DNA from: Scatophagus argus
Taxonomy: Eukaryota; Chordata; Actinopteri; Scatophagidae
Reading direction: 5' to 3'
Length of the DNA: 64,000 nt
NCBI RefSeq assembly: GCF_020382885.2
Contig: NC_058513.1
Location: 17,881,641 to 17,945,640, forward strand
This document shows positions 36,387-46,831 of this stretch, in pieces. The notes beneath the pieces were generated by a model. That model was not told where the DNA came from. It did not search any database and saw only the letters and a program-made list of their open reading frames with translations. Numbering within the stretch: position 1 is the first letter of the stretch; each line of letters begins with the position of its first letter. Made by a program: the position numbers and the translations under genes.

Positions 36387-37357
36387 TGGGGGAGGGAGCC
36401 ATGTGAACCAGCGGGTTAGACCATTCAGATGTCAGAAAGGGGAGGGTGGGATTCCTCTTTTTTGTTCTTCCAGAGTCCCCACTCTGTCACAAAGTGGACT
36501 CATCAAACCCACATCCCTCTGGTCTCAGAGATGTTGTTTTGGATCAGTCAGCAGAGCGCTGATTTCACCCGACAGCCACTTTGAAGCTCCTCCACAGACT
36601 CGTTCATGCCTGCTCTTTGTTTCTTTGTACCTGGGGACCCCTGAAGTCCCCGATGGGCCACAGAGAGCTGTCTGCTGCCGACGGGACGTTTTCACTGTTA
36701 GACTTCTGAACTGGGGACAAGTTTAATATCCACCTACAGCTGGAAACAGGTTGTTCTGCTGGTATTCATGAAGAAGATCAGCTTAAATGACAAAGAAAAT
36801 TAAATGCACTTTGTTTAAGTTGCACAAGATGAGTTCAAGGTTTGAGTCTCAGGGCTCTGAGTGGTCTGCATGGCCTCAGTGCACGTGTGTGAGCTGCAGA
36901 GTTCACTTTGTGTATGTTGTCAGGGCAGAGCTGCACTGTCGTGATCTGACCACTAGATGTCAGCCTGGTGCCTCACTGTGTTCGCTGTGTATTCACACTG
37001 TTCTCAGTCTGCACACACATGTTGAATGCATAAAGAAACTCCGGTGTGAATCTTATCATCGTATTTATGACCAATATTTTATTCTCAGAAAACATAAGAA
37101 TTCACATCAGCACACAATGAAGCCAAAGTGAAGCGTGAACAAACAGGAGGCAACAAATCACTGAGTGACGTACTTCAAATCTAACCAAACAAAACTGAAG
37201 TACATTTACTCCAGTACAGTACAGTACTGAGTATTTCTGTGTCCTGACACTTTACACGTCCACTCTGCTACACTTCTGACATGAGCACATTCAATATCAG
37301 ACTCTTTATTAGACTTTCATATTTTAGCATATTGAATTTCCCTCAAGATCAATAAAG

Positions 37358-37424
<67 letters not shown>

Positions 37425-37600
37425 TTTTTTTCTTTTTACACCACTGCTTAAAACTTCAAACTTCAAACTTCAAACTTTAATGTATTAAACTGAAAATGAG
37501 GCTAATGACAAGGGGACAAAATGTCTTTAAAGGAAACTAATAAATACCAAACTACAACCTGAGGAGGGAATCTGTGAGTTTGTTTTGTCTTTTGTTGACT
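36218..37600. other. Intergenic stretch between the MAT remnant and the receptor gene
   Basis: Contains a CA tract at 36361-36386 and a CTAT tract at 37360-37424 attached to a LINE-like 3' tail, both listed separately or noted elsewhere. A minus-strand AATAAA (complement of 37305-37310) lies about 290 nt beyond the receptor stop and may be its poly(A) signal. A TACTT-type repeat fragment covers about 37180-37330. Confidence 0.45.
37330..37424 (+). mobile_element. Retroelement 3' tail with CTAT microsatellite
   Basis: 'ttgaatttccctcaagatc' then AATAAAG and about sixteen CTAT units. Fish LINE/SINE 3' ends commonly finish with such a conserved stem and a short tandem repeat. Only the 3' end is present. 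Confidence 0.6.
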
Positions 37601-40600
37601 TCAGGGGACGAATTCTTGGGTTGGGAGATTGATGGCATTAGTTTTTGTCTCAGGCCACCACCTTCTCACTGTCCTCTGGATTTCCTTTTGGACCTGAAAG
37701 AGAAATGTATACATACATATATATTTTTAAGGCTGTTGTTTCTGACAAACCCGAGACTGATTAACTTGTGGAAGCGTAGCTCACCTCTCCATTTAGAAAA
37801 CAGTACAGCAGAGCTACAATAAAACCCTGCAGCAACATGAAAAACACAAGTTAGGGAAGTCTTTGTCTTTTCAGTTAATCAGCAGCTGTTTGGGACACGA
37901 GACAACTGACTCGTCTGTCTTCTGAACGAGCAGCACACGTTACCTGGAAGGAGCCTAAAACCAGTTCGAAGAAGAGCCGAGGCCTGACGCCAACGTGTTC
38001 CGGGAACAGTGCAAACACCACGTAGTGGAGGCCAAACAGAGGGATGAGGAGCAGGGTGGAGCGAGCCAGTCTCCTGCAGGAGGCGGGACAGGGAGGTCAA
38101 AGACGGACAGGAGGAGACAGTCAGAGGCAGGTGAGTCGATGGCTGAGGCTTACCTGTACAGGTGCGTCTCACTTCGGTTCACATGTGTGGCCTTTGTCTT
38201 CTGAACGATGATCCTGCTGACGTTCAGGAAGATCACAAAGTTCACCTGTGGGTCAGAACACAAGACTGAACTGCTGCTTCCTGTCCGTGTGTCGCATTTT
38301 GAAGTCTCATTTAATGTTCCAAAATATCTGAGATTTGATCCCTTTTACGATCATTTTCCCAGCCTGTAGCCAAGGAACAAAAGCTCTGCTTAATGAGTTG
38401 TTTATCTGCTGTCTGAAGGTCCACAGCATTTAGTCGTCACAACATCAAACCTCCTCTGTCAGAGTTTAAGTTGTGTCCACACGTGAGCCCACAGTTTGAC
38501 ATGAAGGCAGAGCATGTGCTTACAAAGACAGACAGCAGGATGGGAATCTTGATTATCCACCACAGGCGGCTCTCCAGGTTGTCCCAACACCTGAACACCA
38601 CACAGAAACATTAACATCCATCAACGCTAAGGGAAAATATGAAAATTATCTGCATAGTCACAACCAAACAAGAGAAAAACAAGAAAACCAAATTCAACTA
38701 ACCAGGCAGTTTCAGTTTACATGAAAGACAGGAAGAACAACAAGACAACGGATCAATCAATCACCCATGAAGACTACAGACTACTGCCACCTGCTGGTAA
38801 CACAGAACATTTGTACTACATGGAAATCAACTGTAGTCTTTGTGCTGTTCAAGTGCAACTTTTGGGCCCTCAGGTGACCTGAGGTGACCTGAGGCGACCT
38901 GAGGTGACCTGAGGCGACCTGAGGCGACCTGAGGCGACCTGAGGTGACCTCGGTGGGCCTCCCTCATCATCACCTGATGTCAGTCTGGTGTGTCTGCTGC
39001 TTTACTCACCCCTCGTCATCGAGCTGCTTCTTCAGCAGGGCCCAGATCACAATGGTCACTGACGGAGCGCCTACAACACCAGACGAGTAAAATGAAGAGC
39101 ACTGCAGGTGGACGCACGTGAATGTGTGCGTGAATGCAGGACGCACCCCAGCCGACGGTGGCGTAGATCCGGAGGAGCTTCCCGGTCTGAGTGAAGGTGA
39201 AGAGCAGCACGGTGTGCAGGTACAGACCCTCCACCAGCAGCCAGGAGAAGTTGGCCGACACACACAGGTGGAAGAAGGTCACTGCTGCTTTGCACTGCAG
39301 CTGAGACCAACACACGAACGCCACACGACTCAAACTCCAACACAAGAAGGAAGTCAGTACGTTTGTGTGGTGAGGCTGCAGAGGGTCTGCTGCATCTGGG
39401 TCCCTTCATTTAGCAGTATACACCTAAAAACTTAGTCGCATTTCAGTCATTTAACAAGCGAAAAGAATGAAAAAAAGGCCAAAATTTCTCAGATTTGTCA
39501 GAATGAATAACTTTTGGTTTTGGACAAAAAATATGAGAGTGTTGTTTCCATCTCAGGAAAGCTGTGATCGGCTACGCCTATAATCATAGAATCTGGGGTT
39601 ATGAAACGTAACCAATGTTTTTTGGTTTGTTTGTTTGTTTGTTGACTAACTGATCCATCAGTAAAAAGGAAACAGCCGTTAGCGGCCTTACCGTGGACGC
39701 CGTGCAGTGGTCCATGCTTCTGTCTGCAAACAGCACTGAATCTTTGATGAACACAGCAAGGCTCCTGAGCATGAAGGTGACGAACAGGTTGAGGTGGATG
39801 TAGTTCCGCGTGCACAGCAGCTTCCTGAGAGGAAACATGCACAGAGAAGAGACTGACTGCTTTCATTCCAGTTTCAGGATAAAACTTCAGTTTCACGGAT
39901 GACATCAAGACAACCTGAAGCAGCAGAGGAGCAGAGCAGCGACGAGGAGAGCAGCCAGAGAGGCTCCGTATCCAACGCTGTAGACCACCTTCAGGGTTTC
40001 AAAGTACTCCTTCTGGAGTAAAACACGACACGTCAGCAGTTAGAGGCTTAAAGAACCAGACGTGTGGTGGGACAGCTTCATGCAGATGGTAAAACTCGCC
40101 GTACCTCTGTCCTCATGTCTTCGTCTTCCTCTAAAGCCTCGTGGTAACAGGCTTCGTAATACGGCACACTCGCTTCGCTCCATCCTCGAGCCATGCAGCT
40201 CCGAGTGATGACAACTGGGAGGAAAATGTTTCACAGGGAAGCAGGTGAACATTGTTTCCAGGACAATCTGAATGCGGCGCCGTGTAACTTAGTCTCTCAG
40301 GAGTTTGTAGTTTAAACAGGAAACGTTATGATACTGAATTTAGTTGACTTTATATGCTTTATGATTTGACTTTACTGCTTCAGAGACAAGTGAGGAAAAA
40401 AAATCTAAAGATCCATAAGCTACACACACACTGAAGAGCGCTTGAGATGAGGTAATCAGGTAATTGCCTGATTAAATGTCGGTTTAACCTTTATTTAATC
40501 TGGTAATCTCATTGGGAAGAAGGGAGATCCGAGTGCAGCAACCAGACAAAACAAAAGCATCAGAGAAAATCACCTAAAAGACTCAAAGTCAGAAGTTTCA

Positions 40601-41304
40601 AATCAGCTCCAGGGATGAGATTCAAGGTTTAAAATCTGTTTATAAGGTGTGAAGATCCTGGTGGACGCTCACAGTGTCTAAACACTGAATCTTTTTACTA
40701 ATATCACAAAATCTGATCTCGTCTCCTCAGACTGTACAGACTTTGTGGAAAATGTCGTGGTGTCTACCTGGAGGCGTTTCAGGCTTCAGCAGCAGCGGAG
40801 GACAGAGGACGGAGACGGTCTGTCCTTCAGAAGCAGCTGGCCAGCAGCTCAGTCCGTCCCACTCCATCACACAGCCTGATGTTAAACAAGTGGTCAACAC
40901 GTGAGGACGGGCTGAGAAAGAGACGTTTCTTTATCCGAATCCAAAGGAAGGTTTACCTGCGGTCACATTACTGCTGGAGCGAAGAGAAGCTGCAGCAGAC
41001 GCCTTCATCTTCAGCTTACACTCCTCTTCTTTCTTCTGGAGATGAAGAACAACTGAACACTCTGGATGAGTTGATGACACCTGAAAAACAAAGACTGACC
41101 TTCACTTTTAAACTCCTTAGTTTTCAAAGACTTTTCATCCTCCTGCATGGCATCAACTAATAACGGAGACACAGTGACATAAATACATAAATAAATGAGA
41201 AATAATTGTGTTTCTAATTGTTTACGATAACCTACCAGACATCTTGTGATGATCAGGACGTAAACGGCAGCAGTCACACTGAAGGTCATGGTTTCAGTCT
41301 CCAT
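37601..41304 (-). CDS. ghrhr: Class B1 GPCR, growth hormone-releasing hormone receptor type, complete (13 coding exons)
   Basis: Coding exons on the minus strand: 41304-41236, 41080-40957, 40875-40768, 40214-40105, 40012-39915, 39824-39692, 39300-39147, 39070-39010, 38590-38524, 38245-38154, 38073-37944, 37826-37785 and 37693-37601. Borders are GT..AG, phases all match, and the total is 426 aa. Exon sizes (133, 154, 61, 92, 130, 42) are those of secretin-family receptors. A signal peptide (residues 1-23) precedes a cysteine-rich hormone-binding domain ([25 protein letters not shown]; sequon NVT at 61). Seven membrane helices follow, with [14 protein letters not shown] (TM3), the extracellular-loop CWD motif at 287-289, [20 protein letters not shown] (TM6) and [19 protein letters not shown] (TM7), then a short 25-residue tail. 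[23 protein letters not shown] and NFSWLL favour GHRHR over the VIP, PACAP or secretin receptors. Teleosts have GHRHR duplicates and I cannot tell which this is. Ligand binding should signal through Gs and cAMP. Confidence 0.85.
38868..38952. repeat. Minisatellite, 10-nt unit, in a receptor intron
   Basis: About eight copies of GACCTGAGGT / GACCTGAGGC, between receptor exons 8 and 9. Confidence 0.9.
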
Positions 41305-42414
41305 TAAAAACTAAAACCTTTAGCTTTGGTTTCCCAAATTCCACTGAAACATCCAACGTTTACGTCCTCCGTCCGTGCAGCTGACTGAAGTGAAGACGAC
41401 CGAAGCTCGCAGGATGACTTCACCTGACAGCAGGAGGAAAAACAGAAAACAAGTTCATTCGCTGGATAATTTATGCTGCACACAGTTGACACGACTGAAG
41501 AGTCCTTAAGACAAAAACACGGCGGTTGAATGTTTCATTTCATGGTTTGTACTTTACATAACTGCCTGATCCTCCCACAGCTGGAGCTTTAATGTAAAAT
41601 TCAACTGAAAAACAGCACATGCTGTGAAAGAGGGATACAAACTGCAGTAATACTCAGGATGTGTTGTGGTATACTGATGGCTTTACTGTGAGATCAATGG
41701 AAACAGTCAGTCTGAGCTCCTAAACACACTTCAGCTCTTGTTTTGAAGGAGTTTCGTACATCTCACACTGACACTGTGGTGTGTAGTCAGAGGAGGCTGC
41801 AACGTCTCCCTCTAGTGTTTGATCTCAGAGAGTTACAGCCAGAAAGTACACTTCACTGCAAATTCAAGGTACTTGTACTTCACTTGTACATTTCCATTCT
41901 GTGCCTCATAATACTTTTACTCCACTACATTTGTGTGGCGGCTTTAGTTATGCCACTATTGACAATTTACAACAACATTTTTGGGAGCAGCGGATTAATC
42001 CACATGGTCTAATCCACAACTTGTCTGTCTGATTTGGATAAAGCCGTGTTTTCAGGGCGAGTTCTTTGTCTTTGTGTTGTTAAGAGTTTTACAGTCAGAG
42101 AAGCCTGGAGACTGAACTGGCACTCAGACAACTTGTTACTGTGGTGTGAAGTGCTTTGTGCAGTCAGCACTGATCTGAATCTACTGTCACAGTCAGCTCA
42201 CAGATCCTTCACTCTCAAGCTGTGAGGCACTTGAGTTTATTTCACATCGGAATGGAAAGCAAACTTCACAAACAGCCAGAAAACACTGGGAAAAAAAACA
42301 ATCTTAGGCTGAGGAAAAATATCCTCCACATTGGAGGCAGTGGAGTGAAGTGGAGCCACTTCCCGCTCACAAACCCGTCTGAGCCAATCAGGAGCAGCGC
42401 TCAGCTGTCAGTCA

Positions 42415-42570
42415 TGAACACTTGAACAAACATCAGTGTGATAAGAACTACCTAAAATTTATTTGATGTGTACTTTGTGTGTTTGGCTCATGTCCCATCT
42501 GCTAACATGGAGGAGGAGGGGTTTATGAGCTGTACTGCAGCCAGCCACCAGGGGGCGTCTGGATATTCTG
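42415..42570. repeat. Interspersed repeat, copy 2
   Basis: Matches 19306-19520 in the same orientation, through the same blocks described there, ending near CACCAGGGGGCG. Confidence 0.7.
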
Positions 42571-43439
42571 GATTCATCATATGTTTGGAGTATAGCTATT
42601 TGTTCAATCAACAGAGAATAGAGAAGGATGGTTGTCACTTTTGGATGGAGTGGGAGCCTTAGCCTTTATGCTAAGCTAACTAGCTGCTGGCTGTAGCTTC
42701 ATATTCACCAGAGTGTCTAACTCAACACTTCACAAAAGGTCAAACTGTCCCGTTCACATGTGAAAAGCCTTTAAACCTTCACTTCCTGTAATGTGCATGG
42801 AAAGACTGAAATATCCCACAGTCAGTGAAGTGGCTCCTGCAGGTAAACAGACTGCTGACCACATGAGGGTTTAAAGGGTGTGTAAAGGGAGATCTTCAGG
42901 CAGAGAAGGATCCCACGGCTGCACCTGGCCCACAGTGACCTCCCACCACGGGATGAATCCAATCATCTTCAGCCACACAGCTAATGGCAGCTGCTGCGCC
43001 TGGCAGGTTTCCAAAAAGGAGAGGGAAAGGGAGGGGAAAAATGAAGAAAGAAAGGAGGAGGAGAGAAAAGGAAAGAAAGAAGGCACAAAGAGTCTCGTCT
43101 TGCCAACACATCGCGGCTTCAACATTCCCAAACAGATCTGACCGTCAGTAATTCCACTGCTGTTTTCCGGGAGCTGAATGGTTTCTCGACTCGGTGTAAA
43201 AGTTGGCAGTGAGTGTGTGGTGGTGAGAGGCCACAGGCAGTGACACAAGGGTCCACTGTTCAGTCCCCGGGGCCTCGCCGCTTTATGTGCCAAGAGCCGA
43301 CCTTTGTGTGCCCACCACACTGATCTGTTACTGCAGCTTCTGTTCAGTCCGGACGGCTCGCGCACACAAACACCACGTGGAAATAAATAACGTTTTTTTG
43401 TATTTATGGGCTCTTCTTCCATTTATCTCCCCTTTAAAA

Positions 43440-43667
43440 ACTTTACAAATATTTTAAATGCATCAGTTTACTTATCTTATTTTATTTTGTTTTAACTTAT
43501 TCTATTTTATTTTATTTTATTCTATTGTTATGATACTCATTCTTATATTCTATGTTTGCACCCATCACCAAGACAAATTCCTAGTAATGTGAAACCTCTT
43601 CACTGAGATGGCAATAAAGACGATTCTGATTCTGATTCTGATTCTGATTCTGATTCTGATTTTGAAC
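43440..43667 (+). mobile_element. Truncated LINE-like 3' end with GATTCT tail
   Basis: 'caccaagacaaattcctag', then 'ggcaataaagacgattctg' and about seven GATTCT units. This is the characteristic 3' end of an L2/CR1-like fish LINE. No reverse transcriptase remains. Confidence 0.65.
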
Positions 43668-44269
43668 AAATCCAGCCACACATATCGGGTACCTTTGGAA
43701 ATGTTTTGAGCTCTTTTGGGATTTGAAATAAGGTTTTGAAGGTTTGAACGAAGTTTGGCTGAATTTGAGTTTATTTCTGCTTGTGTTGTCCTCTTTTAGG
43801 GCCCACTTTACTTTTTAATCCTCCACAAACCTGCGTCTCGCTGCTCGGTACCTTACAGACTATTTTGGGGATTTTTCTTCTCATTTGTTGCTGAACTCTA
43901 TAAATAACATCAAAACCACATCTGTAGTCAGCTGATATTGAAATCAGTTTTATTTCAGAAGACAGAGATGCAAACACGCGAGATAACACATCATTTTGAC
44001 CACACAGTGTACAACTCATACAACATAAAAACCAGTTTAAAACTGGTGTGTGTGTGTACTTTCACTTTTACTTTGAATGCTGCACTTTATGAAGTGTTTA
44101 TACTTATTTCCCTTTGTTTTATTCTGTATTTCCTCACCTGTTTACAGTTTTAATGCTGCCTAATCATTTTGTAGTATTTCATCATTTCATTTTGAATGCC
44201 TTTTTTTTTAAAATAAATCTTCAATTGTTGTCTTATTAACTTGTGGGGTTTTTTGGTTGTGTGTTTGGT

Positions 44270-44312
44270 TTGCACTTTGATAAATAAAGATTGATTGATT
44301 GATCGATTGATT
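44270..44312 (+). mobile_element. Short retroelement-like tail with TGAT repeat
   Basis: 'gcactttgataaataaag' followed by ATTGATTGATTGATCGATTG. Same architecture as the two tails upstream, but a different repeat unit. Confidence 0.45.
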
Positions 44313-44329
44313 GTGTCTGCTCCTTTCAC

Positions 44330-44603
44330 CCGCAGGTTAAAACGTGTACATGTGATAAGCTGTGCCGTGATGGCGGTAGAAAACGTCAAACCCTCACGAT
44401 GTGCCTGCAGTTTGTGTTTTGCAGCTCTTTGTTGGGTCGAAGCCGGACTGCGCGCTGCCGCGGAGCTCACAGGTTGCATTTCAGGACGCGCGGCGGTCGC
44501 TCCGCTGCGCCCCCCTCAGGCCTGCTGCTGCACCGCCAGGACAAGCCGTGTGATCCCGGTGAGCGACTGCCGCTGAAGAGACAACACCGCTGTCTGCACT
44601 CAG
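44330..44603 (+). promoter_or_regulatory. CpG-rich candidate promoter and non-coding first exon of tau
   Basis: A CpG-dense segment ending in a consensus donor (CACTCAG|gtaaga at 44603/44604). Tau genes begin with a non-coding exon followed by a very long intron, and the first coding exon here (acceptor 52543-52544) is about 8 kb downstream, which fits. CpG richness continues in patches to about 45140. The transcription start itself cannot be read from the sequence. Confidence 0.4.
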
Positions 44604-46540
44604 GTAAGAAAAACCCGACATATTTCTGCTATCTGACGAATCCAACATCAGCGCAATCACGCCGAAAGCTCGGGGCGAGCGGCCGACACGCGAGCCGGAC
44701 GCTGCGTCGTAATTCTCCATCGGCATTCGTCTTGTCACTTAATATTTTGTGCATGAAGTGGGAGAGGTTGGGCCTCGGTGCGTTTCCACGTACAGAAATA
44801 CCGCGCACATGAATGAAATGCGTTTTTCTCGCAGCCTGTGTCAGCACCGATCCTCCTGCGGCGGCTCGTTGCGCCTGCGGAGGCTTTTAAAACCAGACTT
44901 TCATTGTGCGCCGTCTCCATCTTCATCCACCCTCACGCACGGCAAAGTGGAAACGTGTTTTTGTTGCAGCCGTCGTCGCTTCAGCCCCGGAGGAGCAGTC
45001 GCCTCCCCTCACAAACACGGCGGTTTGCGCGTTTTCTCCTCATGCCCAGCGAGAAACGAAACGAAAATGTGTCCATCATCCCCCGGAGCAGGTCCTGCCT
45101 TCCCCTCAGCCGCACGCAGATTGTCCCTGTGCGCGGTAACAAGACTAATCCGCCAGAATATTTATAATCTCATTATTAAAGGCTCCCAGGAGGACGACAA
45201 TGCGGTGTTATTTCTCTGACATTGTCTACAGCCTGGCAGCAGTGAACACTTGTTTTCTTTGTGTCGTCTGATTTTGAGTGTGTATTTGTGTCTGTGAGGA
45301 GTCTTCACGTTGCTTCCCCCCCTCCCCGTTATTCTGGATCTTTCGCTTCTTTCTGGCATCTGAGTGCCTAAATGGCTTCTAGCATCGCTGTACGTGCAAC
45401 ACGGACGGACTCGTTTATTGTGCAAGATAAAAATCCTGCAAGCAAAAGCACAAACAAGCCCCTGCGTGGTGCGATGCGTTCGTTTGCGTGCGCCTACGGT
45501 ATGTTCATATTCCTGCATTATTCAGAGAGCAGATCCTGTAGGGAATCGGGATGATGCGGCGCCTGTGCGCAAATGCCAAGCCCATTTTTCATCTGACCCA
45601 CAGCGGAGACAGTCCGCACAGCAGCGCAGCCCGAGCAGTGGACCAGCCTGCTTATCTGACACATATGGGCCCTTCGCTAATCCTCCCGGGGTCAGTTGGA
45701 CAGGATCTGGTTCCCGGGAGGTGCATAAAAAGCGTTTCAGCGCTAACCACAGGACAACAATAAGGCGCAGTTTGCGTGTGGGTGATGCCTGCTGTCTGAT
45801 GGACTGGGTGGGTTCGTCGGAATGAGCAGCTCTCTCCTCGGCTCAGACACACCTCTCTCTCCCCCATCCCCACGGGAGGAGACACTTTCTTGTTGTCCGT
45901 GCCGTTGATTTGTGCAGTGAGGAGGGAGCCGGGCAGGTTGTGGTGTGTAACCGCAGCTGGAAGACATGCCAGCCGGCCTCACTGTCCTCTTGTGAATGTG
46001 TGCACAGACTCGGGCAGCCTTCTGCAAGTTCCTGCAGCTTTTGTGTTGGCATGGGTTGATACTGGAGGAACTGAGATGGACTCCTCCCTTCCAAACTGCT
46101 GAACACGCAGTTCAAACCAAAGGATGCCTTCAGAGTTTTACAAATATATCTTAGATACAATAACATAGCAGTCACGAAGGGGGTGTCGTCAGGCCGAGCA
46201 TGGAGGCCGAGCATGGAGGCCGTGTTGGTTAGTCAATATTTAACTTCACTTCCCATAAGCCACAGGCTAAATGTCATGAGAAAAGAAGTGAATCCATGAG
46301 CGAGTCGAAGGCTTGCAGCTCAGACAAGAGACCATCAATCTAAATGATATCTAAGCTAGGCTAGCTGCTAGCAGGATAAGGTTATTGTTGTGTTTATTTC
46401 TCAGTTATGGTTAAAGTGTGTTGTTAATGTGCTATAGCAATCTAAAAAGACTATGAAATTGATTCATTAATTGGGAACCTGGTTGGAAAAAGACTACAAC
46501 TTAGCTTGAGCTAAAGCTAGCTGTGACTACACTCTAGTTA

Positions 46541-46831
46541 GAGCCAGGTGGGGTGTAGAGTCAGGTGGGGTGTAGAGTCAGGTGGGGTGTAGCGTCAGGT
46601 GGGGTGTAGCGTCAGGTGGGGTGTAGAGTCAGGTGGGGTGTACAGTCAGGTGGGGTGTAGAGTCAGGTGGGGTGTAGAGTCAGGTGGGGTGTAGAGTCAG
46701 GTGGGGTGTAGAGTCAGGTGGGGTGTAGCATCAGGTGGGGTGTACAGTCAGGTGGGGTGTAGCGTCAGGTGGAGTGTAGAGTCAGGTGGGGTGTAGAGTC
46801 GGGTGGGGTGTAGAGTCAGGTGGGGTGTAGT
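46541..46831. repeat. Minisatellite, 17-nt unit, about 17 copies
   Basis: Very uniform tandem units GTCAGGTGGGGTGTAGA with single-base variants (AGAG, AGCG, ACAG, AGCA). G-rich on the + strand with one GGGG per unit. The homogeneity suggests recent expansion. Confidence 0.95.

Larger units (their letters stand above)
41305..44330. other. Intergenic stretch between the divergent receptor and tau genes
   Basis: Upstream of the receptor start and of the tau 5' region. It contains a TACTT-type fragment (about 41860-41965), copy 2 of the interspersed repeat (42415-42570), a MITE fragment (about 42655-42715), a purine-rich tract at 43015-43085 and two LINE-like tails. No gene was recognised; the longer open frames show no family motifs. 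Confidence 0.45.

Noticed and set aside
37601..41304. VIP, PACAP or secretin receptor identity
   Set aside because: Shared family motifs fit all, but [23 protein letters not shown] and MDHCTAST are closer to GHRHR. A tree could still overturn this.
42871..43422. 183-codon minus-strand open frame
   Set aside because: It reads through a purine-rich simple tract and unique DNA, with no splice pattern or recognisable domain.
44399..45219. Open frames of 137 and 156 codons in the CpG-rich tau 5' region
   Set aside because: Stop codons are scarce in GC-rich DNA. The frames are Arg/Ser/Pro-rich, lack splice support and match no family.
46541..46831. Regular array resembling a CRISPR
   Set aside because: Units are contiguous 17-mers with no spacers, and this is animal DNA; it is a minisatellite.
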